Notes: generated by a model not told the origin, from the letters alone. Counted from the stretch's first letter, positions 1 to 12,456 are shown. The stretch: DNA of 64,000 nt from Lingula anatina (GCF_001039355.2 NW_019774925.1:238488-302487); one strand, 5' to 3'. Made by a program: numbers and translations.

Positions 1-259
1 TTGATTTTAGAAGCCTTTTATTAGCAGGTCAAAATCTGGAGGTGCCCTTATTTCCTGACAGTTTAAATCATGAAAAAAAGGTTTTAAAAGAAGATTGCAA
101 GCAAGTTAAGCTAGTAAAACGCAAACAAGTGTGATGTTAAGGTCTCATGAATACCCATCTTGTGATGCTTTCTGTACTTTAAACCTAGGTGAAAGCTGTC
201 CAATATAACTTCACTACAGCCTGTCAGGTTTCATTTTTTTTCTTTTTTTTCTTCTTCAG

Positions 260-359
260 GTTGTTCTTCCAGAATTGGCTATACTAAGAATAGCAGTGTT
301 TGAGGAGACTGGAAAACTGATAGGTCAGAGAATTCTGCCTCTGGATGGGTTGCAGGCAG
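260..359 (+). CDS. PLCB4: PLC-beta exon: C2 domain strand segment
   Basis: The acceptor cttcttcag ends at 259 and the donor gtaag starts at 360. The exon reads [19 protein letters not shown] and on to LDGLQA, the conserved C2 segment of PLC-beta. It ends in phase 1 (one base of the next glycine codon). Confidence 0.95.
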
Positions 360-3300
360 GTAAGAAAAAGAATAGGCCATATTACACTGAAAAACAAAAA
401 ACTGAAATCATTTTTTTTTTTAGTCTTGATGATTTGTAACTGAATTCATTACTTTGTGTAAGCTGGAGTAGTATCTAGTTGATTTCTCTTTACCCCCTCC
501 AAATGTCATATCTCAAATGTTATTTTTTTCCCACCTGATGTTATAGTGCTGTGAAGGGAATCTTGATGTTTTTGTTTGTAATAACGAGAAGTGAGATTAT
601 TGTAATAAGCCAGACATATATACAAATGAGTTTTCCAGGTAAATTTTTCAGTATTGGCCAGTCCAAAAACTTTTTTGCCTCCTTGCATTTTTCTGTTTAA
701 ATGTTGAACTATAAAAAATGAAATGCCAGTATTTGCATCTTAGTTGTAATTTGTTACACAACTTGCTTTTGCTACAGAATACTCCCTTAATTCCCTATTT
801 TCCATAAACTAAGTTAAAAGCCAAGATACCCTTTTTTCCTTTCAGGATACAGACATGTGTCACTGAGGACAGAAGGCAATTTCCCACTGTCTCTCCCCAC
901 TGTGTTCTGCAGGTTTATACTGAAGACATATGTACCTGAGGGATTTGGAGGTAACTGCTGCCTATAGAGGGCAGCTCTGTGCAGAGCAAGATAGTCCATT
1001 TGAACCCATCAAAACACTTGGGAAAATTTCCTCTGTCATTTCAATTGAATTAAATGAATTAAAGGAATTGAATGCATATGGGTATTTGTTTAATAGCAAT
1101 AATTTGAAAACTTGGCATTGTTTATTAGTAGTGTTACATATATGTCGTAAAAAGGTAGATGAAACAAAATGATCCAGACCCTTCGATGAAGGGTTTAAAC
1201 ATCATGCCTCATTGGCAAAAGTGTTTAGTCTCTTTGGAAATGAATTACCTTTTTTTTTTTTTTACAATCTATACAAAAGGGACGGTTAACAAGCCTATTT
1301 CACCATACATGTAATGTTTAATCTTCAGAATTTGTGGACAGACTAGCAGCCCCTATGCAGTTTCAGTCAGAGGAAGAGAAGCGTGCCAAGCAGTTACAGG
1401 ACATGGGGATTGACGAAAAAGACATTAGTGATGTTCCAGGACCTACATCTGTCGCTAAAACTCGGGCTAAAGAAGTGGAGAAAGCCAGCAGACCTGAGGA
1501 GACGAAGCGCCAGAACAGCGCGCCCCCTTCCTCTCCAATCATGCCTCAGCCTTCCTTATCATTCAGTGCATCTAAGAAAGGACTACAGGAAGAAAAGAAA
1601 AGTGAGTTTTTCGAGGTGCAGGATCAGAAGCTCTGTCTATAGGGGAGCTAGGTTCCACAAACAAATTTATGCATGAAAATTGATGTAAACTTGCAGGTCA
1701 GATATATCAGTCTGCTTTGCAGGGGCAGATCCAGAGATATTTTCTGACATTCTTCCAATTTATATTTGTTGAACCATCCTCCATTTTTGACCGTCTTCTG
1801 ACAGAAAAAAATTAAATGCCCATCAATGTAAACTCGAAATTTCTGACCATTTTCCAGAAGATCCTGAAGATGGCTTTTGTCTGCCCATGCTTTGACCAAA
1901 GATAAATCAAGAGTTGCCCAGTTAAATGAAATATTGTACCTGTTTGATAGCAAGAAAGACATGGCCAATGTTTCAGACCAATATTCACTGAAAGTAGTCT
2001 GATATGGGTTTATCTTGAATTGAAGAAGACCAAATATTTTTTGTCTAAAAGTTTTGACCAACTGTTGATCTAAAAGTTAAGTTCTTTTGATAGATGGACC
2101 CCAGGTCCTTTATGGGTACGTTTACATTTTATTTTATTTTTATTAATGATATTATATATATATATATATTTGTGGAAGGGGGCATCAGTTTTCTTATAAT
2201 TCTGTTTTCACTTCTAAATTTGTTCTATAAAGAAAATTTTCAAAGTAATTATCCTGAAGGTTTATGATTAAATTGTGTGTAATTATATTTACCAGTAAAG
2301 TATCTTGTGTACTTTTCAGATCTTGGTTTTGAGCCCATTACAACAGATTCATTGCGCCAGGAAAAGGCGTATGTAAAACTACTGAAGAAGGAGCAAAAAG
2401 AACTAGAAATGCTTAAGAAAAAGCATCAAAAAGACAAAAGTATCATGCAAAAACAACACTGTACTGTGGTAGATAAACTGATAGCTAACCAAACAAAGGA
2501 AAAAGTTGCTCAGGAAAGGGTGCTGGAGAAGGCCATTAAAAAGAAAGGGTATGTAGAGCATGATAATAATAATAATATTATTATTAAATTATATATGTTA
2601 GTACATGTACACATATTATTTTGTTAGAAGAAGGATAAACAAAGGGAACAATTGAATATGCAGTAAATACATGGTAATGTTGACTTTTTTGCAGCGCACT
2701 GCATTTGTATTCCTACATGATATTTGTTCTGTGTGTTTTTCTGGTATTACATTCCTTATCTTCTACATGTGATAATGGGTAGATGTATGTATAGTGATAA
2801 CCATAATGTTGCCTACATTACCCAACATATAGATACAAAATATTTCGAACAACTATTCCTATTTCTGTTCATTTTTTTTAATATGAACAAAAGTCATGAA
2901 TAAAACATCTTTAAAATGTGTCTTCAGCTTGGTTTAAATACAATTCCTGTGCTTTTTTTGTATTATATACATGAATGCTGTGTCACCATGTTTCTAACCT
3001 AACTTTGGGAGTTTCCAGTAAAAGTTTGTCACCAGACCTCAGGGTTCTATGGGGGTTATGACATTAAGTCTATCTGCTGAGAAGAAGGTAGTACTATTCA
3101 CAGTAGACTGGCTGAAGTCTTTGCTAAAGAGATGCAAGATTTTCAGCTATAATAAATTGTATGTCCAATAATAAAGACAAAAAACTGCATTCAGTTAATC
3201 CCCTTCTTTTCTACTTGACCAGGGAAAATGAATGTGATGATCTCAAACAGATGACTGAGGGCCGAGTGCAAACTCTAGTGAGCACACATAAGGCACAAGT

Positions 3301-4677
3301 GCGTGAGGTTGTGATGGAGCAGACACGGGAGTGGTCAGACATGGTGTTACGGCACGTGCAGGAAGAACACGAGCTGAGGAAGAACCACATCGTGGAGCAG
3401 TGCGATCTGCTGAAGAGACTGATGGAGGAGGTCCAGGAGGGCCAGATGAAAGAACTGGAGGCCAGGCAGGAAAGGGAAACCAAAGAATTGAAGTCCAACC
3501 AAGCCAAGCAGTCCATGGAAGGGACACAGAATTTACAAAAGGACAAATCTATCAAGAATAAAGCTGAGAAAGAAAGGTCAGAACATTGCTTTTATAAGAA
3601 TGCTGTAAATGATTTTAACTTTATGATTGCATTATCTGTGTAATGTCTGTCCTATGAGCAGTAAAGAATGATGAAGTGTATATATGAAAGAACTATTATA
3701 TTAAATGAAAAGGCACTTTTTATGAGAGGTTCTTTGAGATTATGTTGCAAATTATGTCTTGAATAAAAAAGAACATACATGATGATACTTTTTACACCTA
3801 ATTAAATTACCTTTTTGCACAATTATTACACAGTTGATCAATTTCATATGTAGAATATTATCTTTAGAAGCTATTACCTATCTTATTACAATTCTTGCAT
3901 ATTCGTCAATATTAGGAGGATACGAGAGCAAAATGACATCAACATGAAGAAATTTTACGATGAGAGAAAGCGCCTCGCCATGCTCCACTCAAGACAGGTA
4001 GACCAGGTGAAGAAGATCCATGCCCAGCAGATTGAACAGCTTATCAAGGATAATGACAAGGTATAGAAATACCAACAAATCTGATGTCAAGTTATCAAAA
4101 CTTGACACTCAGGACTTTAAATTGTGAAAGTATTATTAAAGAACTTTTGGCCATTACTTCCAACCTTGTTCAACTTTGATTCATTTTTTTATGACAATTT
4201 TATGAAAGGAACTGGAGAAATTCTGTTCTCTGACTGTATGCTGTCATACAGGTACCTGTTTTGTTTTGCTTTTGTTTCAATAATTTTGGGTTGCTGGAAA
4301 TCTCAGTGTTGTGTTATATAAGAGACCCAGATCTTAGCTCATTTCTTCAGCAAAAAAGCCAAGCATATGTTAGCATTCTTTCACCTAGTCAATAAAAAAA
4401 ATTAAAGAAGAAAAAAGTCACTTTGATATTCATCGATTCAAGAATTTGTTTTAATTTAATTTTCTTAATCTTAGTCCACAAAAGGTGATAGAATTAAGTT
4501 TATTCTTTAATTGGTGCAATTTTTCCCCTTTCAAAGAGAGAAATAAAAGAAAACAATATAACACATTCTGTACACCGTTTCTGATAAATTTTGTAATCAT
4601 ATATTTAGGAAAAAGAAATGGCAGAAATGGTGTATGAAGAGGCAAAAATGGCTTCCAGGCCTGAAACAGTTTGCTAA
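260..4677 (+). CDS. PLCB4: Phospholipase C-beta, norpA/PLCB4 class (3' part of gene, last seven coding exons)
   Basis: PLC-beta hydrolyses phosphatidylinositol 4,5-bisphosphate at the plasma membrane to IP3 and diacylglycerol downstream of Gq-family G proteins. Joining 260-359, 846-950, 1329-1601, 2320-2548, 3223-3576, 3916-4060 and 4609-4677 gives an unbroken frame of 424 residues and a stop; every intron is GT-AG and the phases agree. Residues 1-70 are the end of the C2 domain (starting [19 protein letters not shown]). Residues 83-105 ([20 protein letters not shown]) match the proximal C-terminal autoinhibitory helix region. Residues about 165-424 are the charged distal coiled coil used for Gq and membrane contact, including [17 protein letters not shown]. 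The [20 protein letters not shown] stretch resembles vertebrate PLCB4 and fly norpA more than PLCB1. The catalytic X/Y barrel lies before the window. The protein ends RPETVC. Confidence 0.95.
846..950 (+). CDS. PLCB4: PLC-beta exon: end of C2 domain
   Basis: The acceptor ctttcag ends at 845 and the donor gtaact starts at 951. It encodes [20 protein letters not shown] followed by [15 protein letters not shown], the part that best separates the PLCB4/norpA class from PLCB1-3. Phase 1 in, phase 1 out. Confidence 0.95.
1329..1601 (+). CDS. PLCB4: PLC-beta exon: C2-to-C-terminal linker
   Basis: The acceptor cttcag ends at 1328 and the donor gtgagt starts at 1602. It starts EFVDRLAAP, contains the helix [19 protein letters not shown], then a Ser/Pro-rich low-complexity linker (residues about 110-150 of the window protein), where PLC-betas diverge most. 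Phase 1 out. Confidence 0.93.
1640..2110. repeat. Possible degenerate dispersed repeat in a PLC-beta intron
   Basis: The part around 2005-2065 (TTATCTTGAATTGAAGAAGA, then TCTAAAAGTTTTGACCA) resembles 8160-8215 (TTATCTTGAACTGAAAAAAA, then TTTAAAAGTTTAGACCA). That suggests two old copies of one non-autonomous repeat. The minus strand is open for 137 codons at 1648-2061, but I recognise no protein in it. Boundaries are uncertain. Confidence 0.35.
2320..2548 (+). CDS. PLCB4: PLC-beta exon: start of distal coiled coil
   Basis: The acceptor acttttcag ends at 2319 and the donor gtatgt starts at 2549. The Lys/Glu-rich helix includes [20 protein letters not shown] and [14 protein letters not shown], matching the PLCB4 distal C-terminal domain. 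Phase 2 out. Confidence 0.93.
3223..3576 (+). CDS. PLCB4: PLC-beta exon: central distal coiled coil
   Basis: The acceptor cttgaccag ends at 3222 and the donor gtcaga starts at 3577. It encodes 118 residues of charged helix, for example [20 protein letters not shown] and [13 protein letters not shown], a signature of the C-terminal domain. Phase 2 out. Confidence 0.93.
3916..4060 (+). CDS. PLCB4: PLC-beta exon: distal coiled coil, penultimate exon
   Basis: The acceptor atattag ends at 3915 and the donor gtatag starts at 4061. It completes ERRIRE at the junction and continues [20 protein letters not shown], aligning with the PLCB4 segment that follows ERERRVRE. Phase 0 out. Confidence 0.93.
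4609..4677 (+). CDS. PLCB4: PLC-beta terminal coding exon
   Basis: The acceptor atatttag ends at 4608. It encodes [20 protein letters not shown] and VC before TAA at 4675-4677. The Arg-Pro before a short hydrophobic terminus resembles the vertebrate PLCB4 tail. The terminal T-V-C could be a PDZ ligand, as the fly norpA tail is for INAD; this is inference. Confidence 0.9.
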   Translation, partial: EKEMAEMVYEEAKMASRPETVC

Positions 4678-5938
4678 AGCAACACTGATACTGTCTGCCA
4701 ACAAGGAGATGTGAATCTAGTCTTCAGTCATTACAGAGGAAAACAGTTCGGTTTGAAAGTGAAAGCAACATGAAGCCTGTGTATATCTGCCAGTCTGAAG
4801 GACAACAACTCACAGAATGAACAGAACCATGGCTCATTATTTAAGAGAAAAATTTTAGTGCTGAAATGACATCAAGATGACATATGTGACTCTCTGTGAG
4901 AAAAAAAAAAAAAGAGGACCAACCTTCTCCATAAGGTTTTCCCTCTCTGCTTGAGAAACGTGACACAGTGCCTGTTATCTCACAAACACTTGCTTTCATG
5001 AAAGGTGACAGTTGTATTTCTGTGGTCTGCTGCAATGACAAGATGGTGACAGCTGCTTCTTATATACCTCAGCGTCCATCCATGACAGGACTGTCCCAAA
5101 TCTTGTGGAGGAGAATGTCTGGGCTTCAGACCCAAGAATGGGATTGTCTTGGATGCATCAGCTATTTGTTCCAGGGAGGTTTTATTCTGGGATGCTGCTT
5201 TCAGACTCAGGAAGGGATTTTTAATAGGCTGAATTTTTTTTATTACAGAGGGTGTCATTTTGGGTTGTGTTTTTGGCCTTAAACATACTCTGTCTCGTAC
5301 GCTCTCTGGCCCTGGAGAAGTAGCGTACTAGGTCAATTATGGTCTGTTTGGCAAGAGGATATATGGATTTGCTTGACATGCATTTAGCTCTGTGGGGTAA
5401 AATGGTGTAGTTTACTTTCACTCTCAGAAAGACCACTGATGTTGGTGGGCATGAAAAAGGATGGATAGCTTATGCTTACAAAGTGCTGTACAATCAGACT
5501 TGTAGATTTAACTGTATCTTGGCTGGGACTTGTATGGTAGATGTAAAGTGACTAGCAGTGGTCTGACATGTGTTGTACTGAACACAAGCAGGGAGATAGC
5601 TCTTGTATATATACATGTACATGTATGATATTATGGCCAGTCAATCATGTTTTACACTGTTCTGGTACTTTACACCACTGTTACTTCACAGTGGAAATGA
5701 TAATTTGTGTCAATTTTGTTTTTTTATTTGTGGTGGATGGGAAAAACAGTCTGTTCCATATTTCTGCCATTCTTTGTAGTAAATGGGAGGGCCCAGTGTT
5801 AGCAACTAAATGTGTTGGTTGTACTTTATCTTTCCATGCAGACATTTTTTGTGGTTCATGGGATTTTTGTTTATTGTTACACCGTTTCCTATTCACTGAT
5901 ATGGGTATGGGGTATGAAGTATGAGGGAATGAAATAAA
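4678..5938 (+). other. PLCB4: Probable 3' UTR of PLC-beta
   Basis: Non-coding sequence directly after the stop. The first well-placed poly(A) signal AATAAA on this strand is at 5933-5938. Further AATAAA motifs lie near 6330, 7350, 7798 and 8856, so longer isoforms are possible. No transcript evidence is available. Confidence 0.5.
5933..5938 (+). terminator. Candidate poly(A) signal for PLC-beta
   Basis: AATAAA, about 1.26 kb after the stop codon. Chosen as the nearest clear hexamer; use is unproven. Confidence 0.4.
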
Positions 5939-8900
5939 GTGAAAAAAATGAGACACCGAAATCCAAGTAACAAAATTTAACAAATCATCTCATGCTGTAC
6001 AGAAAATTAAGAAAATGAAAAAAATTGTTAAGTTATTTTTATTATTGAGAATAACCTACAGTTGGAAATGATTCTTTTTTTTTTTTTTCAATATCAGTAT
6101 TGTAAAGTTCGTCACTTTTCGTCTTTTCTTTCAGTAAGAAATCTCATTTGTTTAAACATCAAACGCTAGGACATTCACCCACCCCCGACTGCAGAGACTA
6201 TATGACATGGACCCACCCATCCACCCCATCCCCAAATTGCATATTTGTTGGCTTTGGTGTACGTATGAAATAGTCTTAAGTGTTTTTTCAAGTGTTACCA
6301 TTGCTGTTGCCTCATGAGGACATCAATATCAATAAAAATGTAACACACTCCACATAATTATCCATAATGTTGCAATTGCTAGATATAACAGCAAATGCAG
6401 ACTCAAACTTGCCAGCTAGTCTTGTGTGGGAGAAAAGGTCCCATTTCCATCAGTTGTCAGTACATTTACCTTCCAAATTATAGAAATGGTAAGATCTTGG
6501 AAAAATTCATATGTATTTATATACTTCAGGGCAAAAGTGATGTTTTTTTAGTTATGATGGTTGAGTTTTATAATTTGGTAGGTGCATATATAGCTGACAC
6601 GCGAATGTCTTGGGATACCTTGTCAATTCTCACTGATAAGCTTTATTAAATGCAATGGCTAGATGAAGCCTGGTGCATGTTTGTTACAGTCAGTCCTACT
6701 CAGGACTGCCATGAAATGGTGACCAACTCTAAGTCGCAACTTATAGAGATTTTCTATAAAAATTTTAGGACCCAAGTGTAAATTTTCTTACAAGGTTTAG
6801 GGTTTAAGGATATATGTGAATACATATATAAATATATATTATGTATGTGTGTATATTTTCAATTGTGTAATCTGTGAAATATTTTCTCAGTTATTAGCTC
6901 TTTCAGATTTTGAATGTTTTTAATAATCTACTAGTGGTGAATTTTACACATGTTCATGATTTTTCAATGTGTCATGCACATGTGTTTCCTGTTTACTTGT
7001 GCGTAGCATGTTGTTATATACTGTCGTTGTTGCATGTGGACTCCTGTGGAAGCATGCATTCTACTGTAACTGTTCTGTGATCTTTCTAGCACTGTTAATG
7101 TTCTTATAAATGGTTAAGATAAATGGGGCATATATATATATATATATATAGATATATTTTTTTTCTTTTTGACATTGGTAACTTGGGGTGAATTTCTGCA
7201 ATTTTATCTATCAAGTCATGAGCGATATTCACCTTCCTACTAAGAAACTGTTGCCTGAATCCTGTGTCTTTTTTTAAAAAATAAAACACAAGCTGCTAAA
7301 TTGAATTGCTTTTGAAATGATTGCATTGGAATACTGTTTTTGAATTGGTGAATAAATCATTGTTTTAATGTCCTTACTAAGAAATGAATTGTTAGAAATA
7401 TCCTGTAAGTAGTGCCAGAACCTATATCATGCTTTGATATGTGTGCTGCATAGTGTGTGGTATTATTTAAGAATTTTGAAGTGAAAGCAAAGAACTGTTT
7501 ACTGTTTCAAATTTTAATTTTACACAAATTTTAGTTCAGATCTGTAAATTGTGATAAAGGAACTGATGTTTTCCATTGGCATTTGCAGTTAACAAACTGG
7601 CATAGCAAGAAATAAACACATAATTGAGGGGGTTTATTTCTTGATACTTCTGATTTTGTTTTGATTGCCAAACTGCTTTTTTCAACTGTTTTTATTAACT
7701 TTTCACGTATTCCTGCTTTCAGTGTGCCCAAGGATCTTGTTTTTCTTTTATACAAGTACATGGTTTTCTATTTTATAGCTACTCCATTTGTTTTATTGAA
7801 TAAATTTCAACTTTGTTTATTTTAGATGAATTATTTTTTACAGATATGAACTAAAGAACTCTAGAGATGAATTCATTTTTTATCAGTATGTAATAGAATT
7901 CATAAAAGGTGGGTAATAAACCAAAGCTGTCATTGTCATACTAAGTTGTACTTGAAAGATTTTATTATTATTATTTCCTGTATTTGAGTACCTGAGCTGG
8001 TTTCACAAAATTATTTTAGCCAGAAAATTGATCTAAACTGATAGGCCTAAATTTTAGTCTAGTTTGATCCAAGATATGTCACTGATAGTCCAATTCAATG
8101 AAAAACTGAGTCTATTGTAGACCAAGCTAGGTACAGCTCTTGATTGGATTGCTATGGTCTTATCTTGAACTGAAAAAAAAGCATAAAATTTTGTTTAAAA
8201 GTTTAGACCAATTTCTAAGACTAAAGTCTCTTGTGCCACTGGCCCCTGAACCAAGAATATTGGTAGATGAAACTTTCATGTAATTTTGATATAAAGCATA
8301 CAAGTTTTAGGGCAGTGTTATATATATAATGCAAAATGAGTATATATTAGTCAAAAATTGATTGCTAATCTTATCTTGAGTGTACAGATCATCATTTATG
8401 AAACTTTTTATAAACATTTTGCTTGTTCTGTATATGTTCAGTTGTGAATATTTATAATGATAATGCTGAATGGGATCTAGCAGAACTTTTGTCATGCACT
8501 TAATGATTGGTTAGCTGATATAGTTTGCTTGCAATTGTAATTTTCATCTTCGGCACAAGTGAGGTGTATTTGTTGTTGTTTTATTTATTTAGTTATTTCA
8601 GTTAGTGTGGACTGCAGGGGGGACACTGATACGAGATAGAAATGATTCCATTCACTTAAGTCCCATCAAGTAAATTTTCAGCTAGACTCCTATACATCGG
8701 TAATTATTTGGACCTGACTAGATTGTTGTGACCGTGTAGATGTTATGAAGAAGCCTCATTTCTGCTGACTAATCACGTAGATCTGTGTATTTGCTGCTGA
8801 ATAGATGGACGGTGCAGGTGCACAAAATGAACCGTTTCACTTTTCATTTCAATTCAATAAAATCATTTGGAATTATAACTGTTTGTTTATGTTATTTTTT

Positions 8901-9700
8901 TGTTAGTTTTAACCTTTAAAAAACTTTGAAAGAGCAAGGTGAAGGACATAAGGATTTGTGTTTTCAAGTGTGTAATCAGAGAAATATTTTCCTAATTTTT
9001 AGCTCATTTAGATTTTTTGGAACACATGAATAAACGATTAACTCTACCAACCTGCCAAATGTCATCCAGATCCATGGTACTGATTTTGAGGTTGGGGGGG
9101 GGGGGGGGACCAATCTGTCAAAGAATCACAGATGTTTACTACAGTTTGATATACTGTGCTGGGGAATGCTTACAGAAAATTATCAGATTGTTTATCTGTT
9201 TATTTATTTATCATCTCCAGAATAAAGGCCATTTTCCAGGCTACCTCAACCTCTATCCATATCCCACGGATGCAACGCTTTGTATGCAATGTGTGTGCAA
9301 TCACAAACCAGTTATTGTTATTATTATTATTAATATAATTATTATTATTGTAACTTATACTACTGCTACTACTGTAATTGCTTTATTGAAGGGTACATTA
9401 ATTTTTATCAAATTAATTTTCACATACCCGTTAATATGTAACACAATCGACTACTTTTTGGGTGTGATTGAAGCCAGAGTGTGTTGGGTGTGATTGCAGG
9501 CCAGAATGTGATTGCGTCTTGCCGCACACAACTCGCCGTGCAGTCTCACCTACTGCATTCAAACTGGATACAGCTGAAAACTGAAAACTACATGCTTCGT
9601 GATGATTTACGGTCTTGAGTAAGGTATACGTTATTATATATCTGTTAAGTATTTTGAAGAGTAATGTGTTACGTGACAGTTCTATCGAAACCAAGGACGG
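5939..9700. other. Intergenic, AT-rich; no gene seen
   Basis: Contains a (TA)n run at about 7130-7150, a possible degenerate inverted-repeat element at 8005-8245, a poly-G run near 9094-9108 and TTA-rich repeats at 9317-9350. Open frames here are short and have no recognisable domain. Confidence 0.6.
8005..8245. repeat. Degenerate inverted-repeat element (MITE-like)
   Basis: The left arm ...TTGATCTAAACT (8029-8040) and right arm AGTTTAGACCAATT (about 8202-8215) are imperfect reverse complements. The outer ends contain TTTCACAAAA on the left and TCTCTTGTGCCACTGGCCCC on the right. The right half resembles sequence in a PLC-beta intron near 2005-2065. Target duplications are not resolved. Confidence 0.4.
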
Positions 9701-9701
9701 A

Positions 9702-9844
9702 GTTGGGGATGACCATAGCACGAAATCCATGCGTTAGCACTCCTAATTTACGGTTTCGGATGGTCTAGTATTGGCTATCAATAACCATAAATTAGAGTGC
9801 TAACGCATGTATTTCGTGCTAGGGTGATCATGGTGGGCCAACCC
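9702..9844. repeat. Inverted-repeat (hairpin) element
   Basis: The left arm around 9716-9760 (AGCACGAAATCCATGCGTTA, GCACTCCTAATTTACGGTTT) is nearly the reverse complement of the right arm around 9783-9825, with a loop of about 25 bp. The outer bases AGTTGGGG and CCAACCCC also pair loosely. It is a foldback or MITE without coding capacity; family not identified. Confidence 0.75.
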
Positions 9845-12199
9845 CTTCTCCTAAAAACAGTGAAAAGAGCGAAGCGAGATTTTTTTTAAAAAAAGCAAAT
9901 TTTCTTCTAATTCAACGAAATTGCCCTATCTAACTATTTCATATTTGTCGAGCGAGCAAGAAAATAGTAATACAAAACTGGATCCATCATATCAGTGAGA
10001 ACAACTTCATGTACTTTATGTAATTACTGGCTTATGGCCCTCGCCAAGGAAGTTTTGCTTTTGCCTTCGTTAAGGCAGATATTAAAAACTGGCTAGGTCT
10101 AACTAAAATTTTATTGGTGGATTTGATAACTTATTTTCAGGATGATTTAGAAATTGGCCAACTTGGGATTGATTAATAAGTTAATTGATTAATTCATAAT
10201 GATAATAAAGCTTTTTAGCATTTAGGGTGGATTTTTAGATTGTAGATCTTAGGTTTTAATTCTTACAAACCATGATTATGAAAAATTAAAATTTCATTAT
10301 AATTATATTCTTCCTTATATGACATTTTAGAGGGACATTACATGCATACAGTTAGAACAGCTGGATAAAAGAAAAGTGATTTTAAAAGATTTGTACATTC
10401 AGTATATTTTGATTTACAGATATGTTACTTTTCTGATAATGAAATTTATCCCATTACATATGTCTTGAAGGTAATACTTAGGGCTCAGTCAGAAATTAAA
10501 GACAAAATTTAAAAAAAACAATCAGTATTTTGCCCAGAATTTTACGTGCAATATGGATGTACTCTGTAAGTTTGCTTAAAAAAAGAGAAATGTCCCAGTG
10601 ATAATTTGACAAATTATTATGTCCATTGTGATGAGTGTCGAGTAATAATTTGTCAATTGTTTTTCTCCATTAAACAGTAATGATAGAGATACATGTATGA
10701 ATTTCATCAAATATAATCATGTACACATTTAATGGAAAATTATGATTTTGCATGAATAATAGAGCATTTTTGTTTGAGCTTGAATTTTTGAGTTACTGTA
10801 TGTCTAAAAAAAAAATGCAGCCATTTAACATACCAAAATTAAGCCTTTCTATAGATTTTGATGTATGACCAGTTGTTGAGTTAAGAAATTAAGCTATATA
10901 TTGCTTGTTTGGTTGAACTGGTCATAAATACAGTAGAAATAATGTTCAAGAATTTGTATGACTGTATTGTTTATTCAGGCCTGATGGTAGGGTATTTTAG
11001 CCAGAGAGTGGACTATAATTTGTACAAAACCAGTTTTTAAGATCACAGAGTAACGTACCTGGGCAACAAAGTGTCATTGATGAACTAGGTAGAGCAAAAC
11101 CTCAAAGGACTGAACCAGTTTTCGAATAATTATTTTCCATTGTCATTAAACAAGCACTTAGTGCACAAAAAGTTTCCTGTCCCAAAAGAATTTGCATTGT
11201 AGAACCAACTCAATACTGAACAATAACAGCATTACGTTATTTTCCATAACCATTGGGTTGTTAATAACTTTGGACCATAATTAAGTCTTGTTTTCATTCC
11301 AGGTATGTTATGGACCCATGGACAGCTATATCCATATGACACTTGTCAGCTGTATTTCCACTCAAGTTGTGACAGCTCAACTAGAGGACTATTTGATTTT
11401 GTACATACTGTACTCTGTACACAGTTAAGCCGCCGCAAAATATGACTGGAAATGCAAACAGGTAGTTGTGATATGGTAGTTGTCACAAGGAGCTATGTTT
11501 ACTATCACTGCTATGCATGTATTCGACTAGGAGAAACAAGTGCATATAAAATACATTTATTTGGTGTCATTTTTAAAGTTTCCTCTTTCCCCAAATAAAG
11601 AGGCATAGATAGATAAAAAATTAATTGAGTTCAGAAAAATTTACTGTTGAAGGCCGGTAGATCAAGGCAGTACCAGTGGGCTTAATCATTATATTCATTG
11701 TTAGGGATTAGTGAAATATGAAATGTGTAAATTTTCAAATTTTATTTTCAGTCTAATAAGTATAGAAAGCCTGAATTATAATTGTGCAATTGGGTGGAAA
11801 CTTTGAATGTGAACTTGAGTTTTATCACATATAATTAATATATTACCTGCATATGAATATTTTGTCAGTAATTGAAAGGATTTAAAAGAGCAAATAAAGC
11901 TAATCATGTGGAACAATCAGCCATCTGTGGCAATACAGAGGAAATGGGGGAAAAACTAATCTGTAAAAAACATAGGCGATGACAGTGTAGGAAGTGCACA
12001 AAATAAGCTTACACTGTAGGTAACTGTTTGGGGTTATCGATACAGTAGATTTTACTATCTGTATAGCTTTAGGTTGGAAATGAATTTTAGATAAGGAATT
12101 TAGTGTTCTGATTAGCATGATAAAATTTAACTTGTGTAATTTGGCAGTATGCTGAGGGCAGATCTAAATTTTGAGCTTAATAATGTCAAAGACATCTTT
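9845..12199. other. Intergenic; nothing supported
   Basis: AT-rich, no coding signal. A 14-bp inverted pair, TTGACAAATTATTA near 10606 and TAATAATTTGTCAA near 10642, is the only small structure noted. Confidence 0.6.
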
Positions 12200-12456
12200 G
12201 GCTTCGTTCACATGCAATGTCTATTTTCTAAATTCTATTTTCTATTCGCGCTATCTTATGATCACGGTCTGTGCACTGAATATCCCGCCGCGTAATTACT
12301 GGCAGCGCGAGCCAGTTACTTATAGTAACTTATAGTAACTGGCTCGCGCTGCCAGTAATTACGCCGCGGGATATTCAGGGCACAGACTGTGATCATAAGA
12401 CATACCGCAAATAGAAAATAGAATTTAGAAAATAGACATTGCATGTGAACGAATCC
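12200..12456. mobile_element. MITE with long terminal inverted repeats
   Basis: A near-perfect foldback of about 257 bp. The left arm starts GGCTTCGTTCACATGCAATG and the right arm ends CATTGCATGTGAACGAATCC. The arms, each over 110 bp, meet at a centre of repeated TTATAGTAAC at about 12316-12335. Flanks are TTT and TTA, compatible with a decayed 3-bp target duplication as in PIF/Harbinger-type MITEs. No coding sequence. Confidence 0.85.

Noticed and set aside
1648-2061. 137-codon minus-strand open frame inside a PLC-beta intron
   Set aside because: No family resemblance; probably an open stretch of a degenerate repeat.
9017-9493. 158-codon open frame on the plus strand
   Set aside because: Runs through a poly-G tract and TTA repeats that translate to poly-Gly and Ile-rich low complexity.
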